A stretch of DNA of 64,000 nucleotides. Origin: Lottia gigantea. Taxonomy: Eukaryota > Mollusca > Gastropoda > Lottiidae. The position numbers and the translations under genes are program-made. Location of the stretch: contig NW_008709379.1 of assembly GCF_000327385.1 (NCBI RefSeq), positions 4,787,175 to 4,851,174 on the forward strand, given 5' to 3'. Of this stretch, positions 30,509 to 42,392 are shown piece by piece. Numbering within the stretch: the first letter of the stretch is position 1; every line of letters starts with the position of its first letter. The notes beneath the pieces were generated by a model, which worked only from the letters and a program-made list of their open reading frames with translations, did not search any database and had not been told where the DNA came from.

Positions 30509-30511
30509 TTA

Positions 30512-33365
30512 AGATCATGTCCACTGTGATATACCACAGATTTAACCATGTAATTCAAATATAACTCAAAATAAATTTATTACATGTAATGGTTTTATTT
30601 ACAAATTTATTTGCATAAAAATAAATACTGTCATGTGTCGTTTTTCCAAATGATACCGAGACATATTATTTTGCAAATTTATATTAAAGTTCATTGCCTT
30701 GTATCATATACATGTATAATAAATAAAACAAAACAACTTTTAATGTACATTCTAGGTAACTTCATAACAATTTTCACAAGCACTTAACTATCATTGGTGT
30801 AAATATGTTTTCCAACACATCAAATTTTGTAAACACAAATGATTGACAAATGAACTAATTTTGAAACGAATGATTTCCTTAAGAAAAGTTATGTGTTGTT
30901 GCCAGAAACACATCTTATGACACTCTGAACTTGTTTTAGATTAACATTTCAGTCACCTTAGCATCTTTAATTCATAAAGCAAAGAAGCAAAGTAAATTTT
31001 TCAAATCAAGTTTTGTAACCAATTTTATTTTATAATATTTGTAGAATAGTTTATTCCTGGTGGAATTCTAATGAACACATTGCACAAATTATAGTCTTCA
31101 GTATAGCTCATTCTTCCAAGAATGATCATAGACATATTTCGAGTATCTTGAACAAAAAATACATCTCATAAGACCATACTGACAAATGAAACCTTTCAGA
31201 TTGACCAATAATTACTAAGAATAAGCAAAGAGGCTTCTCTGGGTGACCAAAGAGATTTAGTCTGATTGATGAGTGTCTTAGAGTGCCAAATGACAACAAA
31301 ATGTTAATAAAGGTAATTTAAATATCTTTGGTTAAATTTCAGACAAAATAATAATAAAACAATGTAAGAGTTACAGAGATTCTTTCAAAAACACAACTGC
31401 TATTAACAATATCACATTTTAGACCTGTATACCCAGAAACTCTTATTGAAGTTATCACACCAGTTGAAAATTGCTTTATTCCCAAATTACAACTTCAGGA
31501 TATAGTTATCTAAATATTTGACTTACTACCTCATACACCTCAATAGCAGGTACCCATTTCACTTTATAAGAGAGACAATTTATGTTTAGTTTGTCTACAA
31601 ATAAATTATGATATTGTAGATGAACTAGCTGTCAGATCACATATTCTCAAAATAATCTTATCACTAGGATATCCCAGTACCAGTGTTACAAGTTAAGACC
31701 TTAGGGCCCTGAGATAGTTTCGAGAATAGGCTGTTAGGTTTGCATTTGAAAAGTGATATGGATAGATGTAAATATTTAGATAACTTTACAGTAGTATTCG
31801 TTAAACAACCTTATTGTGACAATGAAAGACTAAATCTGCATCCTTAACTACATGAACTGCATACTGTTGGTTTATAGGATTGTATAAAGAAGATAACTAG
31901 TGAATAAAGGACATTTACAGCTTGATGTTTGGTATAATAGCTATTACAGACATGGTTGAATTAGAAATAATGCTAATTAGTGTCGATTATCCCCTCTTTG
32001 CAAATAAAGCCTTTGTAAATTGAGATGGGCTCAAGTTGATTGGTGAAACACTTATCAAGAAACTGAACATCTACCAGCAACTGTGATTTTCGCAGATGCT
32101 GCACTCATAGAGGAAGTACACAAGCAAATTACAGCAATTGGAAACAACTGGAGTTTCAGTGTTGGCATGCTGCTGTTCTCTTAATTCAGCACTTGAATAT
32201 ATTCTCCAAGAACATACCATTGCTATGTAATTGCTGAAAACCCCGTTGTTCTTCGATTCTGCCAGTCAAAAGGTTGACTTAAAAAATGATGGTATATATA
32301 ATCTAGAATATAAATATTCACTGCAAAATGTTACCTTTTAAATTCATTTCTCATTTCAAATTATCATTTAATATATTTTACAATTTTTGTGGTAATATCA
32401 ATATTGAAATATCAACTAAATAAATATCACAATAGAAAAAACACTGCCTAATACCTTGCAGGACTTGCCAAGACAGTTATCAAACTTTAAAGCTTGAAAT
32501 AGTAAGATTTAAAGAAGCACATTCATAGGAAGGCAATGTTATTCATACATTATCTGTTACTTATTTGTTGTATACTCTCTCTCATCAAATGTTAGTTAGA
32601 AAAATCTTACCATGGTTAGTCAAGTTGATATGGATGTAATATTAAAGACTGTAAAATAACTTAATATTTTTATATACTACATAAATTCTACAAATTAAAG
32701 AATTTGACTTTTTGGAAATTTGGCATTTCCTTTACTTCTTGTTTTAAATTAAATAGATAACTTAGCATACCTGTAATGCAAATAAAAATCGTAATATAAT
32801 ATGCCTGAAAAACCTTTGACACTGACTGATTTGTCTTAAATGATAAGTTTCTTAACAAAATTATCCATAAGCAGACTGATACTTTATGATATGTAACATA
32901 ACACAGAATAACAGACAGTACCTGAGAAATCATATCCAAAAAATATACATGCACCTAATGTTAATCTTAAAAGTAGAAGTATGTACCGATTTACTTAGTA
33001 TTCTTGGGATATTTAAATAATAGACTCAAAGCTAAAGAGTTAAAACTGAATGTTTTGATGTAAAAAATTTGAAAATTGGACTACTGTTTCAAAAGTTATA
33101 AGCAAACAATGTTTGAAAAAAGCAATCTTGATGGAGAAAACTAGAATGATTTTACAAAAATTCATAAATCTGTAGGCTGATATGATTTTTTAAATACTTT
33201 GTTATTTTGAAGTTGGCACTTACTTCCACATTGAACTATTAATTTGAGAAAAAAGAATGTAATCTAAAAACATCGTAAAAACAAATAAGCAAACTCATAT
33301 CTGTGTAATATTAATTGCATGCATTCTTTAACTATATCTTAAAACTAGTTCAGTTTTTACAAATT
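30512..33365. other. Long intergenic stretch, nothing recognised
   Basis: About 2.8 kb of AT-rich sequence with no ORF above ~90 codons that looks real and no transposon ends I could identify. The minus-strand ORF at 32688-32954 is hydrophobic low-complexity and looks like chance. Part may be a distal ATXN7 3' UTR. Confidence 0.45.
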
Positions 33366-33748
33366 CTTGAATCTTACCGTTCTTGATATTATACCAAATA
33401 CTTGAACAAGTTCAAATTACTAGATAACTAGAACTAGTTTAAACTACTAGATTTAAACTAAGATTACAAGAAAACAAACTTATTCAGACTGCTAGAGAAC
33501 AGCCTTATTCAGATTACTAAATTGTTTTAAACTGATTCAGATTAGTAAACAAAAGGAACTAATACATACTAATAAAGACTGATTAGCATTTGTAGTATAC
33601 ATGAGATCACTAGATATCTTAACTAGTTCAGATAACTAGAAATCTTAATTCAGATTACTAAAAACCTAACTAATTCAGATTACCAACAACCATAACTAGT
33701 TCGGATTACTAAAACCCATAACTAGTTCAGATTACTAATAGATGTACA
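33366..33748. repeat. Degenerate ~26-bp minisatellite
   Basis: Repeats of AACTAGTTCAGATTACTA followed by about eight A/C-rich bases. The last units (33610-33740) are regular at 26 bp, the earlier ones progressively diverged. The array lies downstream of ATXN7. Confidence 0.7.
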
Positions 33749-34599
33749 TGTCATTTATAACTCTGATTTTAAATATTGTATTTCCAATTAGACTGTGTCA
33801 TGCCCCATATTACCCTTAATATCCCTTTAAATTCCTTTCAAATGATTCAGATTGCATGCTTTCAGCAAAGATTTGTAGTTTGATATAGCTAAAATTCATA
33901 AACAATAATGTGCTTGAGAATGATAACAGGCAAGATAGTTATAGGACAAGATAAGAACTGTCCGCAGGCCAAAACATGCTGTAAGAAAAATATAATGCAA
34001 TGCACCTAAAAGGACTGGATAATATATGTTTGTTGATACCAAACAAAAATTTAGTACAAATGAGGTGACAAAAACAAGTAATTTCAGAGTTGTCAGGTAA
34101 TAAGATTATTGCAAAGTTCTCCGTTTTCTTTGAAAAACTTGAATGTTGTAACTTTGATTCGCTAATGTTACTATGTAGTTTGGTAACATGATTTACTGGA
34201 GCACATTAACTTGTTTACTGTAGTTATTCATTTTTCTTTTTTTTTGGAAAAGTAACCAGTTCTAAGTAGTAAGGTACTCTGTGCAATTTAGCCAAGAACT
34301 CTGCTCCACTGAAGTTAGGCAACCCCTGTAGAAACAGATTTCAATGTAGCCATATTACCTGTTCACTGAAGCTACTTATTTGTTCGCTGGAGCGAGATAT
34401 GCTGTGCTGTCAAGAAACCTGTAGATATGTAACCTGGTTCCATGTAGCCACATAACCCAGTACATATAGCTATGTTGCTAAAATCACAACTTGATAGATA
34501 GTCTTAGAGCACTTAGTAAGCAAGTACACGGCTTGTCAAATAAATGGGTTAATCACTGCCATAAATGGAACTAGTCTTCTCTTCTAAGAGCACCCGTTG
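33749..34599. other. Probable ATXN7 3' UTR / downstream DNA
   Basis: No ORF of note and no repeat. It directly follows the ataxin-7 stop codon in the minus direction, so its right part should be 3' UTR. Confidence 0.5.
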
Positions 34600-37500
34600 C
34601 TAGGATATGAGATTTGTTGAAGAGTTGGATAACGGTTGTTGTAAATGTATTTCCTGTCTCTGACCACTATCGTCTGTACTTGTTCGTAGTAAAAATGTGT
34701 GCTGAGTTTGAGGAGCTCCCAAGGCACTAAAGTTTGATTGGCTAAGGAGAGGAATGGTGACTGACACTGGCTGCATGGCAACCTTTTTGTTCATATTGAT
34801 ATTGGATGATTTAACTTGAATAGGATTTAACTGAGTTTGACTAGTAAACAGTTGACCATGGTTAAGTGATCCACTAGTTTGTAACAAGGGCACACCTTGT
34901 GCTGTAATACTTTTAGGTCCAGTTTGCACAAATTTCTGTCTATTTGACAAAACTTTATCTGAAACAGAAAAAGGAGCCAATTATTAATGAATTTTAAAAT
35001 CCAAGGCCATTGCAAGTCACAGAATTTGAGTCTTTGACTGTTGAAGAACTAATGAATCATGTACATGTAATTTTCACTCAAACTGAACACTGTAAAAGTA
35101 AATAGTCACTTTGAGAGTCTAAACGCACTGCTATTACAAAAATATCAGCACAATCATATTTTAGACAAGTAATGGAAAATTACTAAGATATTTCAGTGAA
35201 AGCACTCATAGAGTAGGTTAGAATTATTGTGTGTTTATCTATTCTGTTAAGCAAATGACTTAAAATCTTGAATTAAGCTATCAGTATACCATTAAATGAT
35301 GTTACATATTACACATGCTATGAAATAAGAAAATTTAATTTGGATGATTATAAAAACTCACCTGTAGCAGAATGAACACCATTTGTTAAAGTAGAGTCCT
35401 GAAATAGAGTAAAATGAGTTTTTTTTAATTCTAACAATTGTTAAGATTGACTTATTCTCCTAAAAAATATTGTACAAGGAAAAACTGATCTGTTATTATG
35501 AGATGGTTTTATGGACACTATATAAAAAAAACATTTATGTGTTGATAAACATGTTTGAACATAAATTTGAAATCTTTCAATATTCACATTTTCTTGTGAA
35601 CATTACAGGCTACATTACTTTGTTAAATGTTTAGAAACGACTTACGTTTAATATTCCTTACTTCACCTAGGATAACTTTTCATCGGCATTTGTCAAGGTT
35701 TTTGAAAGTGTTGCCATTGAAATACGAGTTTGATTTATGAATAGGATATAAACACAGAGACTTACTTGTAACTGTTGCGTCGTAACAACTGGTGTAGCTA
35801 AAGACATTATGGTGTTATTCGAGGTGGGTGTTAAATTAGGCACCTGTAACAATGTACCTTGTAGTCCACCATCCATATACACAGCGTTCTGTGGTAGGGT
35901 GAACACATTATTAGGGAAAGTCTTAATTCCTTCAATAGTATTCACTAACTTATTGTTACTTTTTGTTCCTGCCACAGAAGTTCGTGACTTTTTAGAGTTT
36001 TTGTCATCAGTTGTGATCATTTGACCAAACTGAGAAGTAGCAATACTAACACAACCATTCCGTGTTAAAGATGGATCTATTCCTGTCAGCACAAAGTTCA
36101 CTTGTCCATCTTTGTTAATAATGTTATTTTTTTGTAATTGTAATTGTCCTGTTTTCCCAGCAGCAGTATTAAATTGGCCAATCGTTGTACCTGTCAGATT
36201 CATGCCCGGGATGGCAATAGTTGCTATAGGGTTTGAGTTATTGTTGTTATTGTTATTATTTGTATTGAGTGGTAAGGATTGAATCACATTTGTAAAGTTT
36301 TGAGATATCACAGGAGAGGGGTTGCTACCTTGACTACTTATGTTGCGTTTCCGCTTAGCAGGGTTCATATTTGTCACAGTAGGCAGAGAATTTATTGACC
36401 CTGGGCTACGAGAACCAAGGGCTTGTTTGGAAGTTCTATTTAAAGTTTGTTTTGATTTTTGTTTCATTGAGCCTGTCCTCATTTGAGAATTGAACATTGA
36501 GTTGAAAGAGTGTGCAGCAGATCCTGCTATCCCTGGATCCATAAATTCATAAGGGTCAACAGCATTGGTAACAACATGAGAATCTTTAGGTAAATTGGAT
36601 TCCACACACAGTTTTCTGAAATAAAGTACAAAAAATTGTGAGTTGATACTTGAAAGAGATTGTCATTTCTAAATAGATTTAAATATCTTATGTTTTCCAT
36701 TTCTGATCCATACAATAATACAAAGCAAAATACCATTCCATGTGCAATGAACACATAATATAATTCACTTTTAATTCCAATTGTAGTAGATGCAAAATGC
36801 TATCTTCCATGTCAGCCCCTGTGCCCGGCATCCCAATTGTCCATCCTACTAAAATATTAATTCATAAATGGCTTCAGTATTCAAGAAGTTGTGTAATTTA
36901 TACCTATCTCTTGATAAAATAAAAGAACACATATTTAACTTACTTGTGAGGTGGTGGATGGAGGTGTCTCTCTATGGCACTGATAAAAGCAGCACGCATA
37001 AAATCAGGTCTATGATTAAAGACAGAATATCTAGCTCCAGACATCGTTCGAGCACCAAAAGTACAAATCTGGAAAACAAATGTTATGTATCAGTTATAAT
37101 TTCATAAATTTTATATGTGAAACTAAGTTTAAATTTGTAGCTTAAAACTACCCGTAGACCTTCTTCATGTCTCGTTTTTAAGACCCTGAAAATTTTATGC
37201 CATCAATTGAAAAGTTGGCAACGTTATCGGAATGAATAGCCTATGTAATGTCACTGAACACTCAATCGACAGCAAGAAAACGGACTTAAAACTGTGTTTT
37301 TCTCAGAAATGTATGAAATTATCATTAAATGGCTTGATCAACTTCGATTTTAGTGATATAAATTATGATTAGTTTTGAGTTGAATTGGAGAAGGTGGCGT
37401 TAAAGACATCAAGGTGGTTATTTTACTACAGTAACACCATATTATCTATTGCTCTGTGACCTTGGCCAGTGTTTTCATTGAGACTTGTCTCAATACACCC

Positions 37501-40500
37501 TAACACCATATTCATTTTGCTTGTTTTTGCATTATGAGCCTTGTTCTAGATACAATATGGACGACACATGAATAAGTTCTATTGCACTTGAATGAATTGA
37601 TTTGAAAACATAAATCAGTTAATTTTGACTTCCAGTTCTTTTCTAATACAAAGCAAAACATACTTAAATTATATACATGTAATGCAGGATTAATCACAAT
37701 AAGTGCTGGGCATGTGACACAAAATGAGTCATACGATATGCATATGATACAAGAACTACAATACTATACATCTATTTGGTAAAGTTTTTCTCCCAAATGT
37801 CTTGCACAAACACAGGATTCTTTTTTTGGTTGAAAATGGTCCTCAATAAAAACAAATTTTAGAAAATATACCTATGTTTGCAGTTTACAATCAGTAAAAT
37901 ACGATTTACTAGAATAAGCAAGCCAACAATAGTAGACAAATATGATTTATTTGTAAGACAATTGTCTGAGATATATCATGTGATAATATAGAAAAACAAA
38001 TGACAGCATAGTAACTTACCGCAGCAGGTCGAGGGTGTCGATTAATAAAATGGGTTTCTCGACAATCTAATTCTTCTTCTATCCCATCATTTTGACCATA
38101 AACTAATGTATTATTATCTTCACATATTGAGGTTTGTGGAGCAAACACACCACTCACAGATATTCTGCAAATACAGAGAAAGATTTTGTAACAATAACGA
38201 CACTGGTCAAATTAAACAACAAAGGTAAACTTAGCATTTATTATATCCAATGGGCCCACTTAGATCTATGAAATATGATTACATATATAGGTAAGCTTAT
38301 ACCCCGATACTTATGTGAACAGTCAAGGTGAAGATTGTTTTAAAAGAGGTAATGAACAAATTATGTAAGTATAGAATGTTGGAATCAGAACTCATAATGA
38401 TGACAATAACATGGTTTATGATCTCCTACACCAGAAGATCTGTTGTGTGAATAACAAGTCAAGAAAATATATTAGATGTATTAAGAAAATGTTATAGCAA
38501 TAGGGCAATAACTCAGAAACTGTTCATCGAAAGATCATCAAATTCGCACTTAACCAAGATCTCATCAATATAAATGATTACACCAAATTTCATTAAAATT
38601 AGTTAAAAGCTGTAGTCTCTATTGTGTTCACATACAAATTTTGACGCGCCAAGGGCAATAACTCAAAAACTGTCATCGAAAGAGCGTGAAATATGAAATT
38701 GACCAAGATCTTATCAATATGAATAATCAGTTGAAAACTCTAGTTTCTATTGTGTTCACAAGAAATGTTGATGGACCAATGGACTGACGGACCGAGGCGC
38801 CGGCAATATACGTCCACAAACCCATGTGGGCGTATAAAAATTCAACAAAACATTACTGGTTTGAGATAAAATACAAACAAACCTTTGGAAAGCTGGACCA
38901 GATAATTTATTGTGGGGTTTTGAAGATCTATGTGGAGAAGTTATAGATGAGGATTGGTTTGGTTTGGAATGTGAGGAGTTGGCGCCAGAAGAGGTAGCCG
39001 GAGCAGCAGCAGCAGCAGCAGCAGCTTCAGCTTCACTAGCTTCTAATAAATAACTATATTTGGACGTTGGCGGTGGGAGACCAGCAGCCAAGGCTTTAGC
39101 TTTAAGTAAGGCTTCTTTGGCAATTCGATGTTCCTTGAGGAGGTCATCAAATGGTTTGATTCTTCCCTTCACAGCTCGACGTAATGACAAGGCATGTGTC
39201 TGAAATATAAAGAGAACAATTTAATACCACTTAGCAGGTGGTACATATATTTAATTTTGGAAACAAGTGACCACAAGTCAATGAAGCCCACTCAGCTGGG
39301 GAACCGTGAAAATTAGGAAGAACGCAAGACAGCAGCGACATACCTTACAAGTTAGTGACCTGGTGCAAGACTTTTGTATATCTTCAATAAACACACCACA
39401 ATGTTTACTAGAATCATATTCACGATCTGGAAGCAAAAAAACAAAATTTGAAAGACAGTACAACATAAAGCTTTTCTTTAGATTAAGCTTGCACATAAGT
39501 CAATTAGACATTGGACAATAAGTAAGTATCTTAGTAGAAGGATGTTCAATGCAAGACTCAGTGATTGATCAAATTATTTGGGAAAAGAAATACAACTTGT
39601 AGTTTAATCCATACACTTGATTGAAATAAAATGCTTAGGTTAAGTATTACCTTTACATGGTAGAAACTTCTCTTTGAATGGTTTCACCAATTTGGTAGAA
39701 CTTCCTGATTTGGTTGTATTACTGGTTATAGATAGAGATGTAGGTTTAGGTGCCATGGATACAGAGTTAAAAGGTTTAGTCAAAATATTTGAGGCCATGG
39801 TGTGACTAAAATCAGGTTTAGTATCACTTTTTATTGTCACAACTGAAGTAGTTGATGTCACATTTGAAGCTGTTGAAACAATGCTGCTGCTTGATTTACT
39901 TGATAGTGATGATGCACCACTATTACTTTTACTAGACAACGTTGATGCACCACTACTACTTTTACTTGAAGATAATGCATTACTACTCAGTCTACTGGAC
40001 GACACACTGCCGAGTTTACTAGAAGAAACACCACTATTACTTTTACTTGATAATGTAGAAGCTCCACCCAAACTTTTACTCGAACCACTACTTGTACTTT
40101 TACTGGACATGGATGATAAAACTTTTGATATTGGAGTGGATGACAGGGTAGTTGAAGAGAAGGATTTTGTAAGTTTTGGAATAACAGGTTTGATTGGATG
40201 GAGAACTGGTGGTTTTTCAGGAACTTTTTCCAACTCTGCTAGTAACTCTGGCATAAAGATGTCTGTTTTTTCTTCAAGATCAATTTCAGTTTTAATTGAG
40301 CTTTTATTAATGTCAGATGCCAGTGAATCTGAATCCAGACTGATTGTTGATGGTTTCTTGCTTGATAGCTGCTCTGATATTCGTTCTACCTTCACAATAG
40401 GTAAAGTTTGTGATTTTTTCACCTTTATAGGAGAGTCATTAAGTTTCTCCCCTTTTTCTTTCACAGGGGCAGAAGACTCTGATTTATCCCTTGCATTCTG

Positions 40501-42112
40501 TCTAGCTCTAGCTAATGCTGCAATATTGGGTGGAGTTTGTTTCACACTGGCTTTTGTAGGTACAGGGCATGTTAAAGGTGCCTGGCTGCTTGAAGATGAG
40601 CTTCGTTTTTCTTCTTTCTTGGGTGAAATATATTTAGATGACGAAGAATGAGAACTATGAGAGGTAGAACTGGAACGTCTTGCATGACTATCTTTAACAC
40701 CATGTCTTTTGACTGGAAAATAAGAATAAGACAAATTATAACATTTTATAAAGACGGAGAATTGTTAGAATTCATAGAGCACATTTTATCAGAACGAGCA
40801 TGTTAGTATTTTGATCAATGATAAAACATGGCCTGTGAAATCAGAGGAAGTTCTGAATATCAAAATTTGTGTTTTAAGTAATTTATCACATAATTTAGCA
40901 ACAATTTTCAATTATTCAAAATTTTGAGTCCATATTTCTCATCCATAATACAATATCCCAAGAAATAGAAACTTATCTGTTTAATTAAAGGATGAAAATT
41001 TTCAGGATTGTAAGTTAATATGCTTTAGCACAAATGATGTCATAACATTTGTCATATATCACCCTTCACAAAAAGGAGATCGTGCAAAACATAATATCTA
41101 GAACAAAACAGTAAAAAATCATACCCAAATGCTGCTTGAAGGCTTGTGGTTTAATTGATTTGTTGCATTTTTCACAGAGCACCAGAAATAACTCATCTTG
41201 AGAAGGACAAAAACCAAACAAGGATAAATCTGTAAAAAGTAATTAAAACAGAGCATGAACATTTTTTCTTCTTTCTTTGTTATAGCAAAGTTAGTGATTC
41301 AAACACTCCCAAACATCCATTCATGAATCAGATCAAATCATATTATAGTTTTAGACATCATCCATGTAAAACAATCACAGGTAGGCCTACATGTAACAGA
41401 CGACATCTGTGGTCATTATCTAAGTTACCCCTCTAGATTCATAGTAAGAGTTATAATTAATCGTTAGCTATAGCATGATCAGTAGCATTGATATTTTCAC
41501 TTTCAGTTGCTTAAGATTAAAAGGAATCATAATGATATTTTGAAAGATAAGCAGAGTAAATCCCTGATCGAATCATTTGCTTAATAGTTTAAGTAATTTA
41601 TGAATTTAGAAGGAGTATTAAGGCATATGACATATTAATAATATTGAATAATACATCTAGATCTACTTCATCAACCTTGACTTGACTAAGTTGTTATTCA
41701 CATCTCAAGAGTTTCAGGTATGATGAGTAACTGAAAAGATACCATGATATAAATCCAAAAATATTCAGAAATAATTCCCACAGAGACGATACAGACCTTT
41801 CTTTCTTAATTTCATACTGTCTTCTGAACTTTCCTCTTCATTTCTAGAGCTTATCACATCATCATCATCTATATAAAACAAATTTATACTTGATTATGAC
41901 ACTTCCCATTGAGCTTTAATAAGACAGGAGGTTTATCTCATAAATTTGATTGCGAATTCTACGTCAAATAGAACAGTAGGGGCATTAATTTTTTTAAGGA
42001 TAACAGATAAGTTAAGAAACTTGCCATTTTCATTTGTCAGTGGGACATTGTCTGCCCAAGCTGACCAAGACTGGCCCGCAAACATTGACGGACTCCAGTC
42101 CTGGGTCGCCAT
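34600..42112 (-). CDS. ATXN7: Ataxin-7 (SAGA deubiquitinase-module anchor), complete, 11 coding exons
   Basis: Ataxin-7/Sgf73 tethers the H2B deubiquitinase module to the SAGA coactivator in the nucleus. Coding exons, 5' to 3': 42112-42025, 41868-41797, 41229-41125, 40712-39651, 39426-39344, 39199-38883, 38164-38020, 37068-36944, 36615-35766, 35398-35362, 34958-34600; total 3243 nt, 1080 aa, phases consistent. Seen: N-terminal GQSWSAWADNV (human GQSWNLWVEAS); a C2H2-like finger at ~57-90 (LFGFCPSQDELFLVLCEKCN); a long Ser-rich linker; the SCA7 zinc-binding domain at ~443-485 (HCGV, CTRSLTCKTHALSLRRAVKG); eight alanines near 530; then ICTFGARTMSGARYSVF, matching the conserved CTFGSR block of human ataxin-7; and an Asn-rich run. 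Intron 1 needs a GC donor (ATG/GCAAGT). The start lies 280 bp from the divergent THOC7 start. Vertebrate ATXN7/L1/L2 are paralogues of this single-type gene. Confidence 0.93.
38494..38835. repeat. 161-bp tandem-unit element, truncated inverted copy (ATXN7 intron)
   Basis: Inverted relative to the copies at 47728 and 53433. Its outer end at 38826-38835 is GTGGGCGTAT, preceded by the hairpin-type CCACAAACCCATGTGGGC, then the GGACCGA / TTGATGGACC segment, and about two shortened tandem units (ATTGTGTTCACA at 38631 and 38749). It lies in the ATXN7 intron between exons 39199-38883 and 38164-38020. Confidence 0.75.
39002..39025. repeat. (AGC)8 triplet repeat coding for poly-alanine in ATXN7
   Basis: Eight perfect AGC units on the plus strand, GCT on the coding strand, giving eight Ala after SEAE. 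This is the same triplet class as the human ATXN7 CAG tract, but in a different exon, on the opposite strand sense and in an Ala frame. Confidence 0.9.
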
Positions 42113-42392
42113 TTTGTGTAGTTTTCTTGTTGCTTTCCACCGAAGCGGAATTTACCGAGTATGACGTCACGATCGGAGGATTTCGGTGGTGAGAATATCG
42201 CTTAAAGCATTAACAATCACTCTGTTTTTTAACAAGTTGTATTTTATTGCAAAAAGAAAGGATTCACTTACTAATATTTTACTTGTTTTCATTATTTTGT
42301 AGTATTTATACAACAAACCAGATGGTTGTTTTATTCTAAATTTTCCACTATTTTTAATTTTCATTGTTGTAAGGGTTGTTTATAAGTGGAAA
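42113..42392. promoter_or_regulatory. Bidirectional ATXN7-THOC7 promoter
   Basis: Only 280 bp separate the ATG codons of ataxin-7 (minus) and THOC7 (plus), so both 5' UTRs and core promoters must lie here. The left part is GC-richer with CGAAGCGGAA (ETS-like) and a perfect CRE; the right part is AT-rich. No TATA box is well placed for either gene. Head-to-head order of these two genes also occurs in human. Confidence 0.75.
42162..42169. promoter_or_regulatory. Consensus CRE (CREB/ATF site)
   Basis: A perfect palindromic TGACGTCA lies 50 bp upstream of the ATXN7 ATG and 223 bp upstream of the THOC7 ATG. Binding is inferred from the consensus. Confidence 0.65.

Noticed and set aside
39881-40651. 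256-codon plus-strand ORF rich in Leu, Asp and Ser
   Set aside because: It is the exact antisense of the Ser-rich coding exon of ataxin-7; repeated TCN/AGY serine codons read backwards give long open Leu-rich frames.
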